Source: Mya arenaria
Taxonomy: Eukaryota; Mollusca; Bivalvia; Myida; Myidae
Assembly: GCF_026914265.1 (NCBI RefSeq)
Contig: NC_069124.1
Span: 52,998,388-53,062,387 of the forward strand
Direction: 5' to 3'
Length of the DNA stretch: 64,000 nt
Part shown: piece by piece, positions 25,101 through 38,600 of the stretch
Position numbering within the stretch: position 1 is the first letter of the stretch
How the letters are laid out: every line of letters starts with the position of its first letter
Made by a program: the position numbers and the translations under genes
The notes under the pieces: model-generated
Seen by the model: only the letters and a program-made list of their open reading frames with translations
Told to the model about the DNA's origin: nothing
Databases searched by the model: none

Positions 25101-28100
25101 TTATTAAAAACGATAGTATATATTTTAAAGAAAAAAAGTAGATTAATCAGCAACTGACAAAATAGCATCATGTAAACGGATTGACGCAACTGTCTTTCCA
25201 TATAAAACTAGTCTTAATCCTATGCAGATTAAAATGCTTATAAAAATATCAGAAAGCACTTATATTTATGAAACAAACGCTTTTCTTGAAAATTTGATAC
25301 GAAAGGTAAACTAATCTTACTTTGATGTTTTGTTATTATCGTTGACATAAAATACCAGACGTGGATTATTTTGCAAATTAAAAGCTGTTATTTTAAATAT
25401 CTGATATCTATTTTAGATTGAAATTGTTATAAATTGTACGATTTTAGTGCACGTTTACTGCCAACACGATCACCTTCAGGAAATAAAACAGGGTCTATAT
25501 CTTGCAAGCAGGTGGAAATAATATTTGATAATTGATTAAAGCATAGAACCATTTTTGTTTTTAAATCCCTGATTTTTGTCTAAGAGTGGGTTATTATCGT
25601 GGTATCAAGAGAAACATGTACATTTCTCCCTAATTTAAGGTATCAGATGTATACTAATGTGAACATTTGGTGTCTGTGTTGGTATTTAATATGCATTTTA
25701 AAGCTGCACTCTCACAGATTTAGCGTTTTTCCAACTTTTTTTATTTTTTGTCTTGGAATTAGAATTTTTTTGCGTAAATATCTGCAAACCAGTGATGAAA
25801 GACTATTAACAAAAGATCAGATCACATATTTTCATATTTCCATTCCAATTTTAATGTTTTATTGCTTAAACCGTTACTAACGGCATAAAATGCATAAAAC
25901 ATCAATTTTTGAGCGGAAATATGAAAATCTGCTATCTGATCTTTTGTCATCAGTCTTTTATCACTGGTTTCAGATATTTCGCAAAAATTTGCTCGTTCCA
26001 AAGCGAATTTTTTTTTAAAAAAAATGTCAAACGTTCAATCTGTGAGAGTGCAGCTTTAAGTCAATCTTATGGTCATACATCATTGACTCCATTCACTGTA
26101 TAGCTCCGTTATTTATATCACGCAATCCGATTAGCTACACCATTTTTAGCCCCAATTAAGATTAATAGTGAATACATACCCAGATGACCTCGTATTGTTT
26201 TGGTTTCATATGAAAAGGTTTAATGTGTAAAAGAAAATAGGTAATTTCTCGTCCGATATCAACTAAAATGAAGAATACAAAAACGTTCTATAATTCAATT
26301 CGTCATGTATTTCAGTTACTTATTTGAAATATTAGTAATCAGTAAATGATACCCTTTCAAATTCACCAAACATCAAATTTTAGCATAACTGCCATTGGAA
26401 TGATCTTATTTATATCTCGGATACCTTAAAGCCATTTAGGCTACAGGACTATGATCGAGCATACTTACCCTCCCGTTGGTCTCTTATCAATTACATCCCA
26501 ATACTTTCACTTTCTAGAACTGTTTATAACTTTCTCCGGAACGGAATTGCTGATCTTCGAAGGTAACGTTCCCCCAATTTCGCCTTCATAGAACGCCAAC
26601 ACTCTCTCAAGTTGTGGAAACTTAAGATATTATGGCTAACCGACATGTGTTTGTGTCTAATAAGCATGTTATCATTTCTAACCGACATGTGATTATGTCT
26701 AAATAGCATGTTATCATGTCTAACCGATATGTTATTATGTCTAACAGGCATGTTATTATGTCTAAATGAAATGATGTGATGTCTAAGTAGCATATATCTA
26801 ACTGACATGTTATTATGCATAAAATGATTTATTGTGTCTAAATGAGATGTTATTATGTCTAATTAACTTGCTATCATGTCTAACTGACATGCATGTATGT
26901 CTGACTGACATGTTATTATGTCTAAGTAACATGCTATTATGTCAAACAGACGTATTGTCCATTTCCGTCTTATCATTTTAAAAAGACGTTGTTGAAAAAA
27001 TACCAAGTGACTTGTGACTAGTGCTATTTGAGATCAGTTGAATAGCAGTCAGAGCCAAAGAAAAACAACTAGAAAATGGTTGGATGTACCTTTAAAGACA
27101 GAATAATACGGTTACCTACAATTGTGTAAGGACTCCTATTAGGGTCATCGCGATCTCGCACACCACCGTTTGAAAATGCCCCCCCCCCCCACCACCACAC
27201 ACACACACGCGCGATTTTTGTTTGCTAAAATGTCGCTGTTTCAATTTGTGCAGTACTTATATAATAACTCTAAGAACTTGATGAAAACAGATGTACATAA
27301 TGCAACAATAAATATCACGTATATTCCTGTACAAAGTTCTACAAATTTGAAAGAAAAAAATGTGAAAATGAAACACACAACTGTCGCGGTCTCTTTTCCT
27401 TGGCAATTGATAAGACGAGGTGTTGGATCGCAATGATCCTTATAGGATTCCGTAATTTTGAGTTATAGAATTTCATGATTAACAAGACAAGAAGAGTTCT
27501 TCGAGTCGATGTAGATTATATTTAGGTATACATGTATATTTCATCTTTTATAAAGCCTATTCAAATGAGCGTGTTTATTGTACAAAGTTCATGCGTTCTT
27601 GTCCAAAATATAAATTATCCTGTCAAATGAACGTGTTGTTAGATGGACAAGTTACCACGACATCTTGACAAACAACACGTTTATTTGACAAGATCACATA
27701 CTATTATGACAAGATAGCTCGCTCTGTGTATAAGACGTCAATTGACATAATAGCATGATAATTGAACATAATAAAATGTCCATTGGTCATAATAGCATGT
27801 CAGTTAGACAAGTTCACGTATCAGTCAGACTAGTAAACATTGTGATCTGACATGATATAATGTCGATTGGACATAATTGGTATTTTTAACATGATGAAAC
27901 AGAAATGGACAATACGTCGGTCTGTATTAATAACATGTCAGTAAGAGATGATAAAATGTCAAGTTGACACAACCAGATGTCGGTTAGACATAATAACATG
28001 CTAGTAAGACGTTATAACACTAACGTAGTGTCAGTCTGACATGCTAACATGCTAGTTAGATATGATAACATGCTATTTTGCCAGCATAACATGCTAGTTT

Positions 28101-31100
28101 GATGTTATTACACTTCATTTAGAAATAAAAACATGTCTGTTAGACAAAACAGCATGTCAGTTAGACACTATAGAATAAGACGTCATAACATAAGACAGTT
28201 ATGGAGTTCCATACGCCATAGTTACAATCAATTAGTTGTAAGGTACTATGATCATTGACTTTTCTTCTGCATGGTGGACTCCGGGTTGTTGATAGACATG
28301 TGCGTCTTAACATGCCGGCTCCTCTTGTTATTTGAGTTTAACTTTATTTAGTTTACAACGAGTGTGAAGAAAGTTATATTAACTTATACCAAGTCACTCT
28401 TGCTGGCACGATGTTGCACGAAAGAGTGTGGTCTTATGTTGTGGGGGGAACCGGAGAACCCGGAGAAAACCCACATGTACGGCCTGGTGACCACCAACCA
28501 AACTCACATGCGCCAAGGCCGGGAATCGAACCTGGGCCGCCTTGATGCGAAGCGAATGCGCTAACCACTGCGCTCACCGGACAACCTCCTCTTGTTATAA
28601 ATTGTGATCAGCCAAATTTGATCAAAATACTTCTCCTTAAGGGTGGAGCCGGTGCTAGAGAGGTACGAGTCCGCCTTGTTGATGATCCTAGGGTTTGGCG
28701 GCTTCTCAATAATTCTGGCGCTCATCCACAACGCCGTCCGTAAGCACATCTTCCACGACGAGCACAACCTCGACACGACGTTCGACGCCGGCGGAAATGT
28801 CTCCCTCAGTCTAACGGCCGTAACCGTCGCGTCACAGCTCATATGGCCAGGCGACATCCTGCACAGCGCTACACTTACCGCAAAGGTTAGTTTGTTTGCA
28901 TTCGCTTCAACATTAATTATAACACTAGCATTACAGTAGCATGACACATTTAACTACTGTCGCAATGATGAACACGTAAAAGAATAGCAACGAGTATTTC
29001 AAAATAAAGATTTAAAATCAGCATTTCAATGTAAATGTATAAAACTATTTATAAATGTATATGTACAACTGTTTACTTTTCCTACATGTTAACCTTATCA
29101 TCAACAAAGCTCCGATCGGGCACCGAACTTGACCTATTATGAACTGGGTCTAATACTTGGCCATCGCCACCGAAATATCTTCTTGGCATTCAAACACAAA
29201 GAACGGTTTGCAGATTCTCATTTTCCTATTCAGTGTGTATAAACAAGGACTGCAATGTCACCACACATGCGAATGTGTCCTGCTTGGTTTCATGGTCCTA
29301 TTTGGGTAAAAAATTACCTGATTGCTTTTAACAAGCCGTTTATTTAGAAGACTGTTTCGTAGTTGTTGTAAACAATCCGACACAAATGTTTGTGAAAGCG
29401 ACAACAGTATACGCATATTTGCTACGCCTTTACAATGAATATGTTTTGTATGGAACGCCGAAGCTGTTTGATACATTCAGTTTTCATTATATGCACATAT
29501 ACTTCATTGTATACAGGTATAACTTCTATAAATGTAGTTAAAATGTTATTATAAAAGCAAAAACATCATAACAGAAAGATAACACGTCATTAAATAAAGT
29601 TAAAACGAATAATGAACATATTGACTTTACCATGTTTACCTTACGATGTGTTCCCTTTAAACAATGGTGTTTTAGCTTTTCATAATTATGTTTTGACTTG
29701 ACATAATGATTTTTAGCCTTTTGTGTTATAATGACGTTTTAGCTTTATTTATTAAGTTATGGTGGTAATATGCATAAGTAATGAGCTAAAGTAGTAATTT
29801 GTTTTTGCTGTACGGTCGTACTGGATCTGATTATTTTTCTAATCTAAGATTTCCACAGGTCGGCGATGAAGTACAGCTGATAATTTCATATAAAGTTCCA
29901 ATGTTATTTAGGATATCATTGACTTTGGTATTCAAGATTTTATTATTTTTTTCTGTCGGACGTTCATTGTCTTTAGTTATGAAATGTAAACCTGGTTGTA
30001 AATCAGAAGATAAGTCACCAAACTTACTTAAAATCCCTAAATTATGGGATACGCATAGAGAAACATAATTTTTGAATAATATTGATACTACAGTTGTTGA
30101 AGGAATTCAAAACAGAATGGACATAGATTCTTATAATTCATTTTCTCAGACAAATATTGATGATAAATTGCTTGAACCATATTGTTTTGTCTTTAGTTCC
30201 AGCTGCTCAAATTATTTTGGTGCAGTGCATAGAAAGCGAAACTATCATGTTAATATCAACTAACCACGCAAATTCCCCTGGTGTAATGGTGAATGCCACA
30301 GAGTAAGAAACATTTATAACAAAATACGAATTTTAACTTTTATTAAGTATAAAAGTATGTACTTTTAAGAGGGCTTAAAATTATAAGCAAGCAATATAAT
30401 ACTACGATGCATGTAGGTAAAAATAAGTTAATCTCAAATACAATTAATCAATTAAGAGCTTTAAAAACTTCTAACGCAAGAACATTTTGGAGAATCATCA
30501 ACTCTGATTTTAAAAGATATAACCCAATTTGCATCCTTAGACGACTTTTTAAAAATAAGGTTAATGGGAATCCAAATATAAACGATGATGATTAACAATG
30601 TGAAAAAATCATAAAAGCGAAGATAGGTATTGAAACTATGAATAAAGAAATGCATGTGTCATTTAATGAACAGAAAATAAATAAAGCGGTTAAATCATTA
30701 GCAATAAAAATGCATCTGGTGATGATAGTAACCTTTATGAACACATCAACTCCACTATACACAGTATGCTTGCTGTCTATGTGAAACTTTTTCATGTCAT
30801 TCTAAAGAGTGGTTACTTTCGAAACAGTGGACAGAAGGCAGCATTAAACCAATTTATAAAAATAAAGGTGATCATAAAACCCTGAAAACTATAGACCCAT
30901 ATCGCTTTCAAGTTACTTCGACCAACTTTTCACTTTGCGTTTTAAATTTTAAAGACTTAACACATATGCAGAGAAATCAAACCTGATAATCGAGAACCGA
31001 GCAGGTTTTCGTAAAAAATCTTAACAGTAGATAAGATGTTCATACTGAAGAGCTTGATTGATGAAGAAAAAAAACAAACTTTTTTTGGATTTCAAGTAGG

Positions 31101-32547
31101 CATTTGACTCTGCTTGAAGAGTAGGTTTATGGCAGAAATTAATCATTGGTAATATAAATGGACCTTGTTGATATGTAAAATAACATTAAATACAAAATTC
31201 AGATGGTGTTTCTCAAACCTTAGCATGTTTTTCAGGGGTTAGGCAAGGAGAAAACTCATCTCCTTTTCTTTTTCTATGTTTTTCAAAAATATTGAATCAC
31301 ATCTAGATAATACTAATGCTCTAGATGTGAATAAAGAGTACAATTGATGGCTTAAGGCTTTATTATTAATAATAATTATTGCATGTTGAAAATAATACAG
31401 GGAAAACGAAGCAAGTGTTACTTATTGGTAGAGGGAGACAATGTACAAGAACATGTCGATAACTAAAAATATCTTGGATTATACTTGAGAGGATCAAATG
31501 ATTAGACAAACCAATTCCTTGCTTATTAGACCACAGAGGCAATGTTTGCGTTCCTAAAGAAAAAAGAGAAAATTTCATGATATTCAAATTGATTTACTTG
31601 ATAAAACAGTTTTACCAATCTTACTTTACGGCGTGAAATATGGGGTAGCAGTTATATTGACATTTTAGAGCGAGTTCTATTAAAAATTTATAAATATATA
31701 TTCGGAATGAAAAAATCAATACCATCATACGTGACATTTGGTGAACTTAATGTTCCCTTGCATGTGTATACTAAATCCAGAATTATTTCATACTGGATAA
31801 GGATTTACAAAAATATTAATGAAAATGAAACTACTAGTTGGTTTAACTCTAAAATTTATTTACTTCTCAATGAATTGGTATAAAAACGTTTGGCTGAATC
31901 TATCTAGATTGAATATAATAAGTCTACTTTATGTGAACTTTGTTTTTCTGGCACTTTCTGGTATAGTCAAAGCTTTCTAAATTTAACTGGTTTATTAAGG
32001 CTTCACATCAAAACTAAAATATGCATATAATCAACAATGGTATTTATAAATATATAAGAGTAGATTTTCCTCCATCAGACTATATTCAGTCTTTCCCGTC
32101 CAAATTGACAAACTATTTGATATTTTTCATATCACGAAATTGAATTGCCAATTGAACTAATATGGTCGGTGGCAGAATTTGCCAATTTTATGAAAGAAAA
32201 TGTCTAGTTTGATCAGATACATGTGATGATTTTCACTTTCTTTTTGCATGTCCTTTATTAAGTAATGTAATAAATATATACTTAAATAGTAACTGCAAAA
32301 TATGCCCAAATATGATTTAGCTCGAATAACCTTTTTGTACCAACATAATAAGTCTACACTTCAAAATCTAAGTCTTTTTTTGCATAACAATTAATATGAA
32401 ACATTTTACTTGACATTTTTCGATATTATACACATGTTGTACATGTACATGTTGCTAATGGTACAATTCTAACCCTTATATTTTTCTCTCTCGCCATTAT
32501 ATATCATGATTTGTTTTACATCTTGTTCTATTCCTGTCTTGTAATTT

Positions 32548-32641
<94 letters not shown>

Positions 32642-35600
32642 TGTACCGTTGCAATTTTACTGTAATTTTGAAGTGTTTGAAAATTTTCTTCAGGTAACAA
32701 TGAATTTAAAATAACACTGCTTTTATCAATGCATTCACCATGTTAAGATTACCATATCACTTACAATAATGATACTGAATTGTTTTATACTGAACTATGG
32801 TGGATATCTTCCGAGACTTTTGAAATATAATTATGAAACATTTTTATTTTCTACTCAAGTTATACATGTACATGTTGCTAATTGTGCAATTCTAAACATT
32901 TTCTATGTGCTGTTCTATGCCTTTTTCGTTTTGTGATTACTGTTAATAAGTTCATTAAATGTAAATAAATATATAGTATAACAAATTGCACAAGGCTGAA
33001 GTATTTGAAGATTTTTTTCTTTATTTTTTAAAATAATTCATTCCCAAATACGACCACATTTGTCTTAAAATGTTAAGATAACCGGATCAATAATGCTACT
33101 CAATTGTTTTAAACTAAATCATGGTTCAAATTTACACACTATTTAGCATTAAGTAACTTCTACACTGTTGTAATAATTGTTCGCCGTTTTTCAATGTTCA
33201 TTTCATCTGCTTATGTTTCTTGTACTGCGTGTATGACTTTGCATATTGTTTTTAATAAAAAAGGTACAGTAATATGAATTCAGGTTTTATACAGGTAATG
33301 TTTCATGCTGTGCTTTTATTGCTACCAATTAAGTTGTCAGACTAGTATTCTTCACAAACTCATGATAATGAAGTGCGTGCAAATATGCGTTTACCGTAGC
33401 CATTCGAAAATAATCGCAGTGTTTGCAAAAACTGCATAAAAAATATTGAAAACGCACTAGTAGATCCAGGCATGACGCGGGAGGGGGCGCACCCTGCGCC
33501 AGTCCAAGTCTTTTTATTTTAATACAGAAGAAAAAGGTAAAAAAATACGCCCAAAACGCAACATTTCGGACAAAGGAATGTTAAATTTTGTTTATGAGGG
33601 ACGCCCCTCCCCTGCCAACACCTGCAACCAAATAAATTCCGGTTGTGAGAGAGGGGCGCAAGTAAAAAGATTACGCCCCTCAGTAACACCCTCTCTAACG
33701 TCAAATCCAGGATCCGCACCTGAAACGCACACACCGAAGGAAGCAGAACTCGACAGGCTGTATCGCATTTCAAAATTAAAAGTATATTAAAAGTAATTGC
33801 TGATTACTTTCTGTAATAACACATTTATTTACTTGACGCCAAGCAGGATATTTTTTATAAAATTGCAATTCCTGTTTTTCCACAATGAACTAGATGTAAT
33901 GCTATTTGACGGCGAGGATTTAGTGTCTTATATACAATTTTGTACTGAAATCTGTATTGCACCGTTCATCATTGATGCACGAACATCATACAATTTAACT
34001 AAAAGTGTCAATAGAAATTACTAAATTGTGTATGCTCATATATTTCAGAACGGCATAGCTGGACCATTTTGGTACGCGGTCGGGATCATATTCAACATCT
34101 TCATATTTCCCGTGTTTTCCGTCCAGTTTAAAACGCGGGCTCCCGGGGCCAAAACATACCTTCAAGTAAGCTTATAATCAGTTCCTGTTGTAACAAAATA
34201 TACATTAAATCATTATGTTTGTCAATTCAGTTATGGAATACATGAGCACTCTAAGGTGCACTCGTTTCTCCGGTTTGTCCATCTTTGGAGGCACAACTCC
34301 TCCTTGCTCCATGTCATAGCAAACCATATTCTTGCTCACAGAGCTGTAGCTGGCTGCTCGTGGTTTATCCCCAGTTGGTGAAACAAAACAGACTGGTCAT
34401 ATGCAGAGATTTGATCACTGTCATATCCTTTCTGTAGTATCACTTGAGTCAATCTCTTCTTGTTTGACTTCCTTCCTTCCTTCCTTCCTTCCTTCCTTCC
34501 TTCCTTCCTTCCTTCCTTCCTTCCTTCCTTCCTTCCTTCCTTCCTTCCTTCCTTCCTTCCTTCCTTCCTCCCTCCCTCCCTCCCTCCCTCCCTCCCTCCC
34601 TCCCTCCCTCCCTTCCTTCCGCCCTTCCTTCCTTCCTTCCTTCCTTCCTTCCTTCCTTCCTTCCTTCCTTCCTTCCTTCCTTCCTTCCTTCCTTCCTTCC
34701 TTCCTTCCTTCCTTCCTTCCTTCCTTCCTTCCTTCCTTCCTTCCTTCCGTCCTTCCTTCCTTCCTTCCTTCCTTCCTTCCTTCCTTCCTTCCTTCCTTCC
34801 TTCCTTCCTTCCTTCCTTCCTTCCTTCCTTCCTTCCTTCCTTCCTTCCTTCCTTCCTTCCTTCCTTCCTTCCTTCCTTCCTTCCGCCCTTCCTTCCTCCC
34901 TTCCTTCCGTCCTTCCTTCCGCCCTTCCTTCCTTCCGCCCTTCCTTCCTTCCGCCCTTCCTTCCTTCCTTCCGCCCTTCCTTCCTTCCTTCCTTCCTTCC
35001 TTCCTTCCTTCCTTCCTTCCTTCCTTCCTTCCTTCCTTCCTTCCTTCCTTCCTTCCTTCCTTCCTTCCTTCCTTCCTTCCTTCCTTCCTTCCTTCCTTCC
35101 TTCCTTCCTTCCTTCCTTCCTTCCTTCCTTCATTCCTTCCGCCCTTCCTTCCTTCCTTCATTCCTTCCGCCCTTCCTTCCGCCCTTCCTCCGTCCGTCCG
35201 TCCGTCCGTCCGTCCGTCCGTCCTCCTCCCTCCCTCCCTCCCTCCCTCCCTCCCTCCCTCCCTCCTCCTCCTCCTCCTCTTTTTCTTCTTCTTCTTCTTC
35301 TTCTTCTTCTTCTTCTTCTTCTTCTTCTTCTTCTTCTTCTTCTTCTTCTTCTTCTTCTTCTTCTTCTTTCGGTCTTTCCTGACCTTCCTCAGGACCCTTC
35401 TGATCACGGTTGATTCTTTCAGCAGCAAGCTGCCGATCTACAGCAAAGCGAATTGGTATCTTCGATTTGGAAAGATAGTTATTACATAGGTCTTATTGCA
35501 GTCTAATCATACTTTCTTAGGAGTTTTTCAATGAGGTACTGATCATCTCATGTTGAAGGCAAGACCGCTTTAGGTGTTTGGCTTGGAAAAAAAATGTTTG

Positions 35601-38600
35601 TTTCCATGATATGCAATTTGTTTTAGTATGATAGTGGACATCGGTTGGCAATGCGTTTTCGGCCAGCATGTCATTCAAATCTGAAAATAATTTATTCTTC
35701 AAAGCCGATAATGAATATGTACCCCAAAGTTACATATTAAAATTGCAATAACAAACAATTGAAAATGTTTTGTTTCTCGTGTGGCCAGTGAACGTTTTGG
35801 TTGCTACGAAGTTTTAGCGCTTGTTGGTAATTCTATTACCACGACGTCATTGACGTCGTCAATGTCATTGGTTCTTCAAAGGCATTTACACTTGATTTTT
35901 GTTTTCATCCAAAACGAGTGAAACTAAATAAGTCGATAAAAGAACATAAATGTTAACATTATTTATTCATTTAAAAAAAACTTGTTGTTGTTTTTTCAAT
36001 GAGTGAAAGTACCCTATTGTGTAGGTGATCCATGCAAGGTTCGGTCGGAACGCTCACATCGTGTTCTGCTGTTTCGCCCTCGTGACCAACCTCGTGATCA
36101 CAATCGGGATCCTCCTGGCGGGGCGTGCTACAATCCAGTCACTCACGCGGGACGCCTCGGATGAATTCACTCTCCTCACCATGGCGGTGCTCTTCGGATC
36201 CTACTCGCTGATTGGTGGACTCGGAACTACTTTTTACGTGTCGTATTTCAACGCGTGTCTCGTGTTTGTCCTGTTAATCGTGTTCGTTGTCAAGATTTGG
36301 CACAATACAGATGAGGAGTACTCGGCAATTGGAAACGTTGAGCGGATGTACACGGCCATATCGTGCATTAAGGGACCGGAAGAGAACTACGACAACAGCT
36401 ACCTCACCTTCCGGTCTGGCGTTGCCTTCCTCTTCGGCGTCATAGAGGTACTTAACTGGCAATAGCTCGAATTGATAGATACTTGAAAATAGAGGGATAT
36501 GCTTAGGCTATTGTAAATAATCGTTAAGTTGTGACCAACTTCATGCATGAAAAATAGCAGAACCTTACATGACAGCTGCATGTACTTTTAACATACCAAA
36601 AATATAAAACTTTAGCTACATAATTTATGCAACTCCTGGAACGACCTAAAACCTCATCATTAAATGAAGAGAAAAATCAAATGTATAAAATCCATCGATC
36701 AAAATTTATCTCAGTGCCCTATATGACAGGTGTTCGTGTCGTCAGCGGTGACGTACTGTGACCAGGCATCCTGGCAGTCTCGGATCGCCGCCAAACCGAT
36801 CCAGGGCGTATACGGCTTCTTGTTGGGTGGCCTCATGTGGTTCGCCATCCCCTCCACCATGGCCACAACCACTGGTCTCGCGTACCTCGCCCTTAGTGCG
36901 GAGAACAAGACCAACCTTCTCACGCGTGGACAGATTGACGAAGGTATATTGTTATAAAACAAAATTGAGCTTCTCATTATTTTCAATTTCGTTTTTCTTT
37001 GTTTATTTAAAGGAGGTGGAATTGGCGTAATCATGCATGCCTTTAATTCTAAACACCTTGCCGTGACCACTTCTAAATTAACATAGACCGTCGGGAAAGA
37101 TAAGTAACGTGGAATACAAACATAGACATTGTACATTTTGGATTCGTATGAAAACGGCTGGCTACTGTAAGAGTATTAGGCATTTTGAAAGTTATACACA
37201 TTATATCCCTCTTGCAGGCCTGGTGACGCCGCTGATCGCTGAGACCGTGCTGGGGTCGGCGGGAGGCATCCTGGTGTTGACAATGGGCGCCATGGCCCTC
37301 ATGTCAACCGGAAGTGGAGAAGTGATGGCCATGTCATCCATCATTGTCTATGACATCTACCAAACGTACATCCGGCCCTTTAGGTGGGTAACAACCTCAC
37401 GGTTACGGCTTATCGGTAACTGACATTACTTTTATTACATGTCAAAGTGTTCATGTCTTCTTGTTCATGGTGAAAACACCATTGCGTACCTTACTAAAGA
37501 CAGGTCGCATTGCTTAACTACAATACGTTTGTTTCTTCTGATCTTTTTTTGAGAGAAAAAACCAATCTGCCTGAAAATTAAAGTGTGAAGTGTAGCGTGT
37601 TATCGATCGGAGGGGTGAAATATTTATATTAATATACATGTATAAACGAACAGAAATATTATCTTGCATTTCGTTTTGTAAGTTGTTCCGAACACAGCAT
37701 GTAAATGCCAGCAGATGCACGATATCTCGTGCGGGGTGTTAACTGACAAGTCCTGGAAGCTTCAACTATGAAGATAATGAGGCCTTCTCACACGAATATC
37801 GCTTGTTTGTCAGTCGTCAGCACTTCTCTTGTACATTAACATTCCAAAAAATCATGGCTTTATTTCAAATAAGCATTTTTTTCTTCGTAATGGGCCAAGA
37901 AATAGGTTAGGTGTTTTTTCATGTTATTTCGTCGTTATAAACACAACGTAGTCTTGTGAATAATGTTTGAGGAATAAAAAATTAAACATTGTTTGCGATT
38001 TTGTTGTACTTAACACGATGTAATAGTTTTATTGCGTCGCAGCACATGCAATCTGAAACCATGTAAGCCATACAATTATCATCTGAAATAATGTTATCTG
38101 AACCTGTTGCAAACCGCTTACCAGAACTTGTACATATATCTTACTAGAATAGTAACTAAAATTTTGAACTAGGGACCCATTTCAGTAAGGTTTTTAGTTG
38201 TAACATCACAAACGGCAACACATTGATTATTTTTATTTCCTCAACTTTGTGGTCATCTTTAATACTTGCTGAAGTTCGATTCACTGAAATAGGTAACAAA
38301 CGCATGCATTTATGACACTAAAATATTCTCAATTTACGACTAAAATCGACTGAGATCTTTATTAAAACGTCCATGGCGTGGAAGGAAACAAACACTTCAT
38401 AGAAATGTTCTTATTTAGTTCTAAGTAATGTTATTAAAGATGCATTCTCACAGATTGAACGTTTTGACAACATTTGTTTTGTCTTGGAACGAGCCATTTT
38501 TTGCGAAAATCCATGGATACCAGTTAAATAAGACTGCTGACAAAAAGTTAGATCGCATATCTTCTGATGTTTTGAAAGCAATCTTAATCATAATTTTTCG

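Larger units (their letters stand above)
18576..28641 (+). other. DUR3 intron 1 (inferred)
   Basis: About 10 kb between candidate exon 1 and exon 2, filled mainly by AT-rich sequence and the repeats listed separately. Apart from those, 21170-22240, 22335-23170, 23300-24900 and 26060-26620 show nothing that I can name. The 23615-23914 open frame is unrecognised. Confidence 0.5.

Noticed and set aside
28364-28564. 66-codon frame before DUR3 exon 2 that might be a 5' coding exon
   Set aside because: It lies inside a SINE that has a clear target duplication.
28643-28645. GTG at the start of DUR3 exon 2 as an initiator
   Set aside because: A nuclear animal gene would rarely start at GTG, and a splice acceptor lies immediately before it. 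It codes an internal Val.
29980-32400. A virus-derived or LTR element
   Set aside because: The reverse transcriptase fragments follow LINE motif order, and no long terminal repeats, protease or integrase were seen. No retroviral or Polinton-type element was found in the window.
32469-32714. Tyr-Ile repeat frames
   Set aside because: A translation of the (TA)n tract.
34336-35489. Open frames of 265 to 362 codons rich in Pro-Ser-Phe-Leu or Lys-Glu-Gly-Arg
   Set aside because: They are translations of a (TTCC)n-type microsatellite inside a DUR3 intron and are open on both strands by composition alone.
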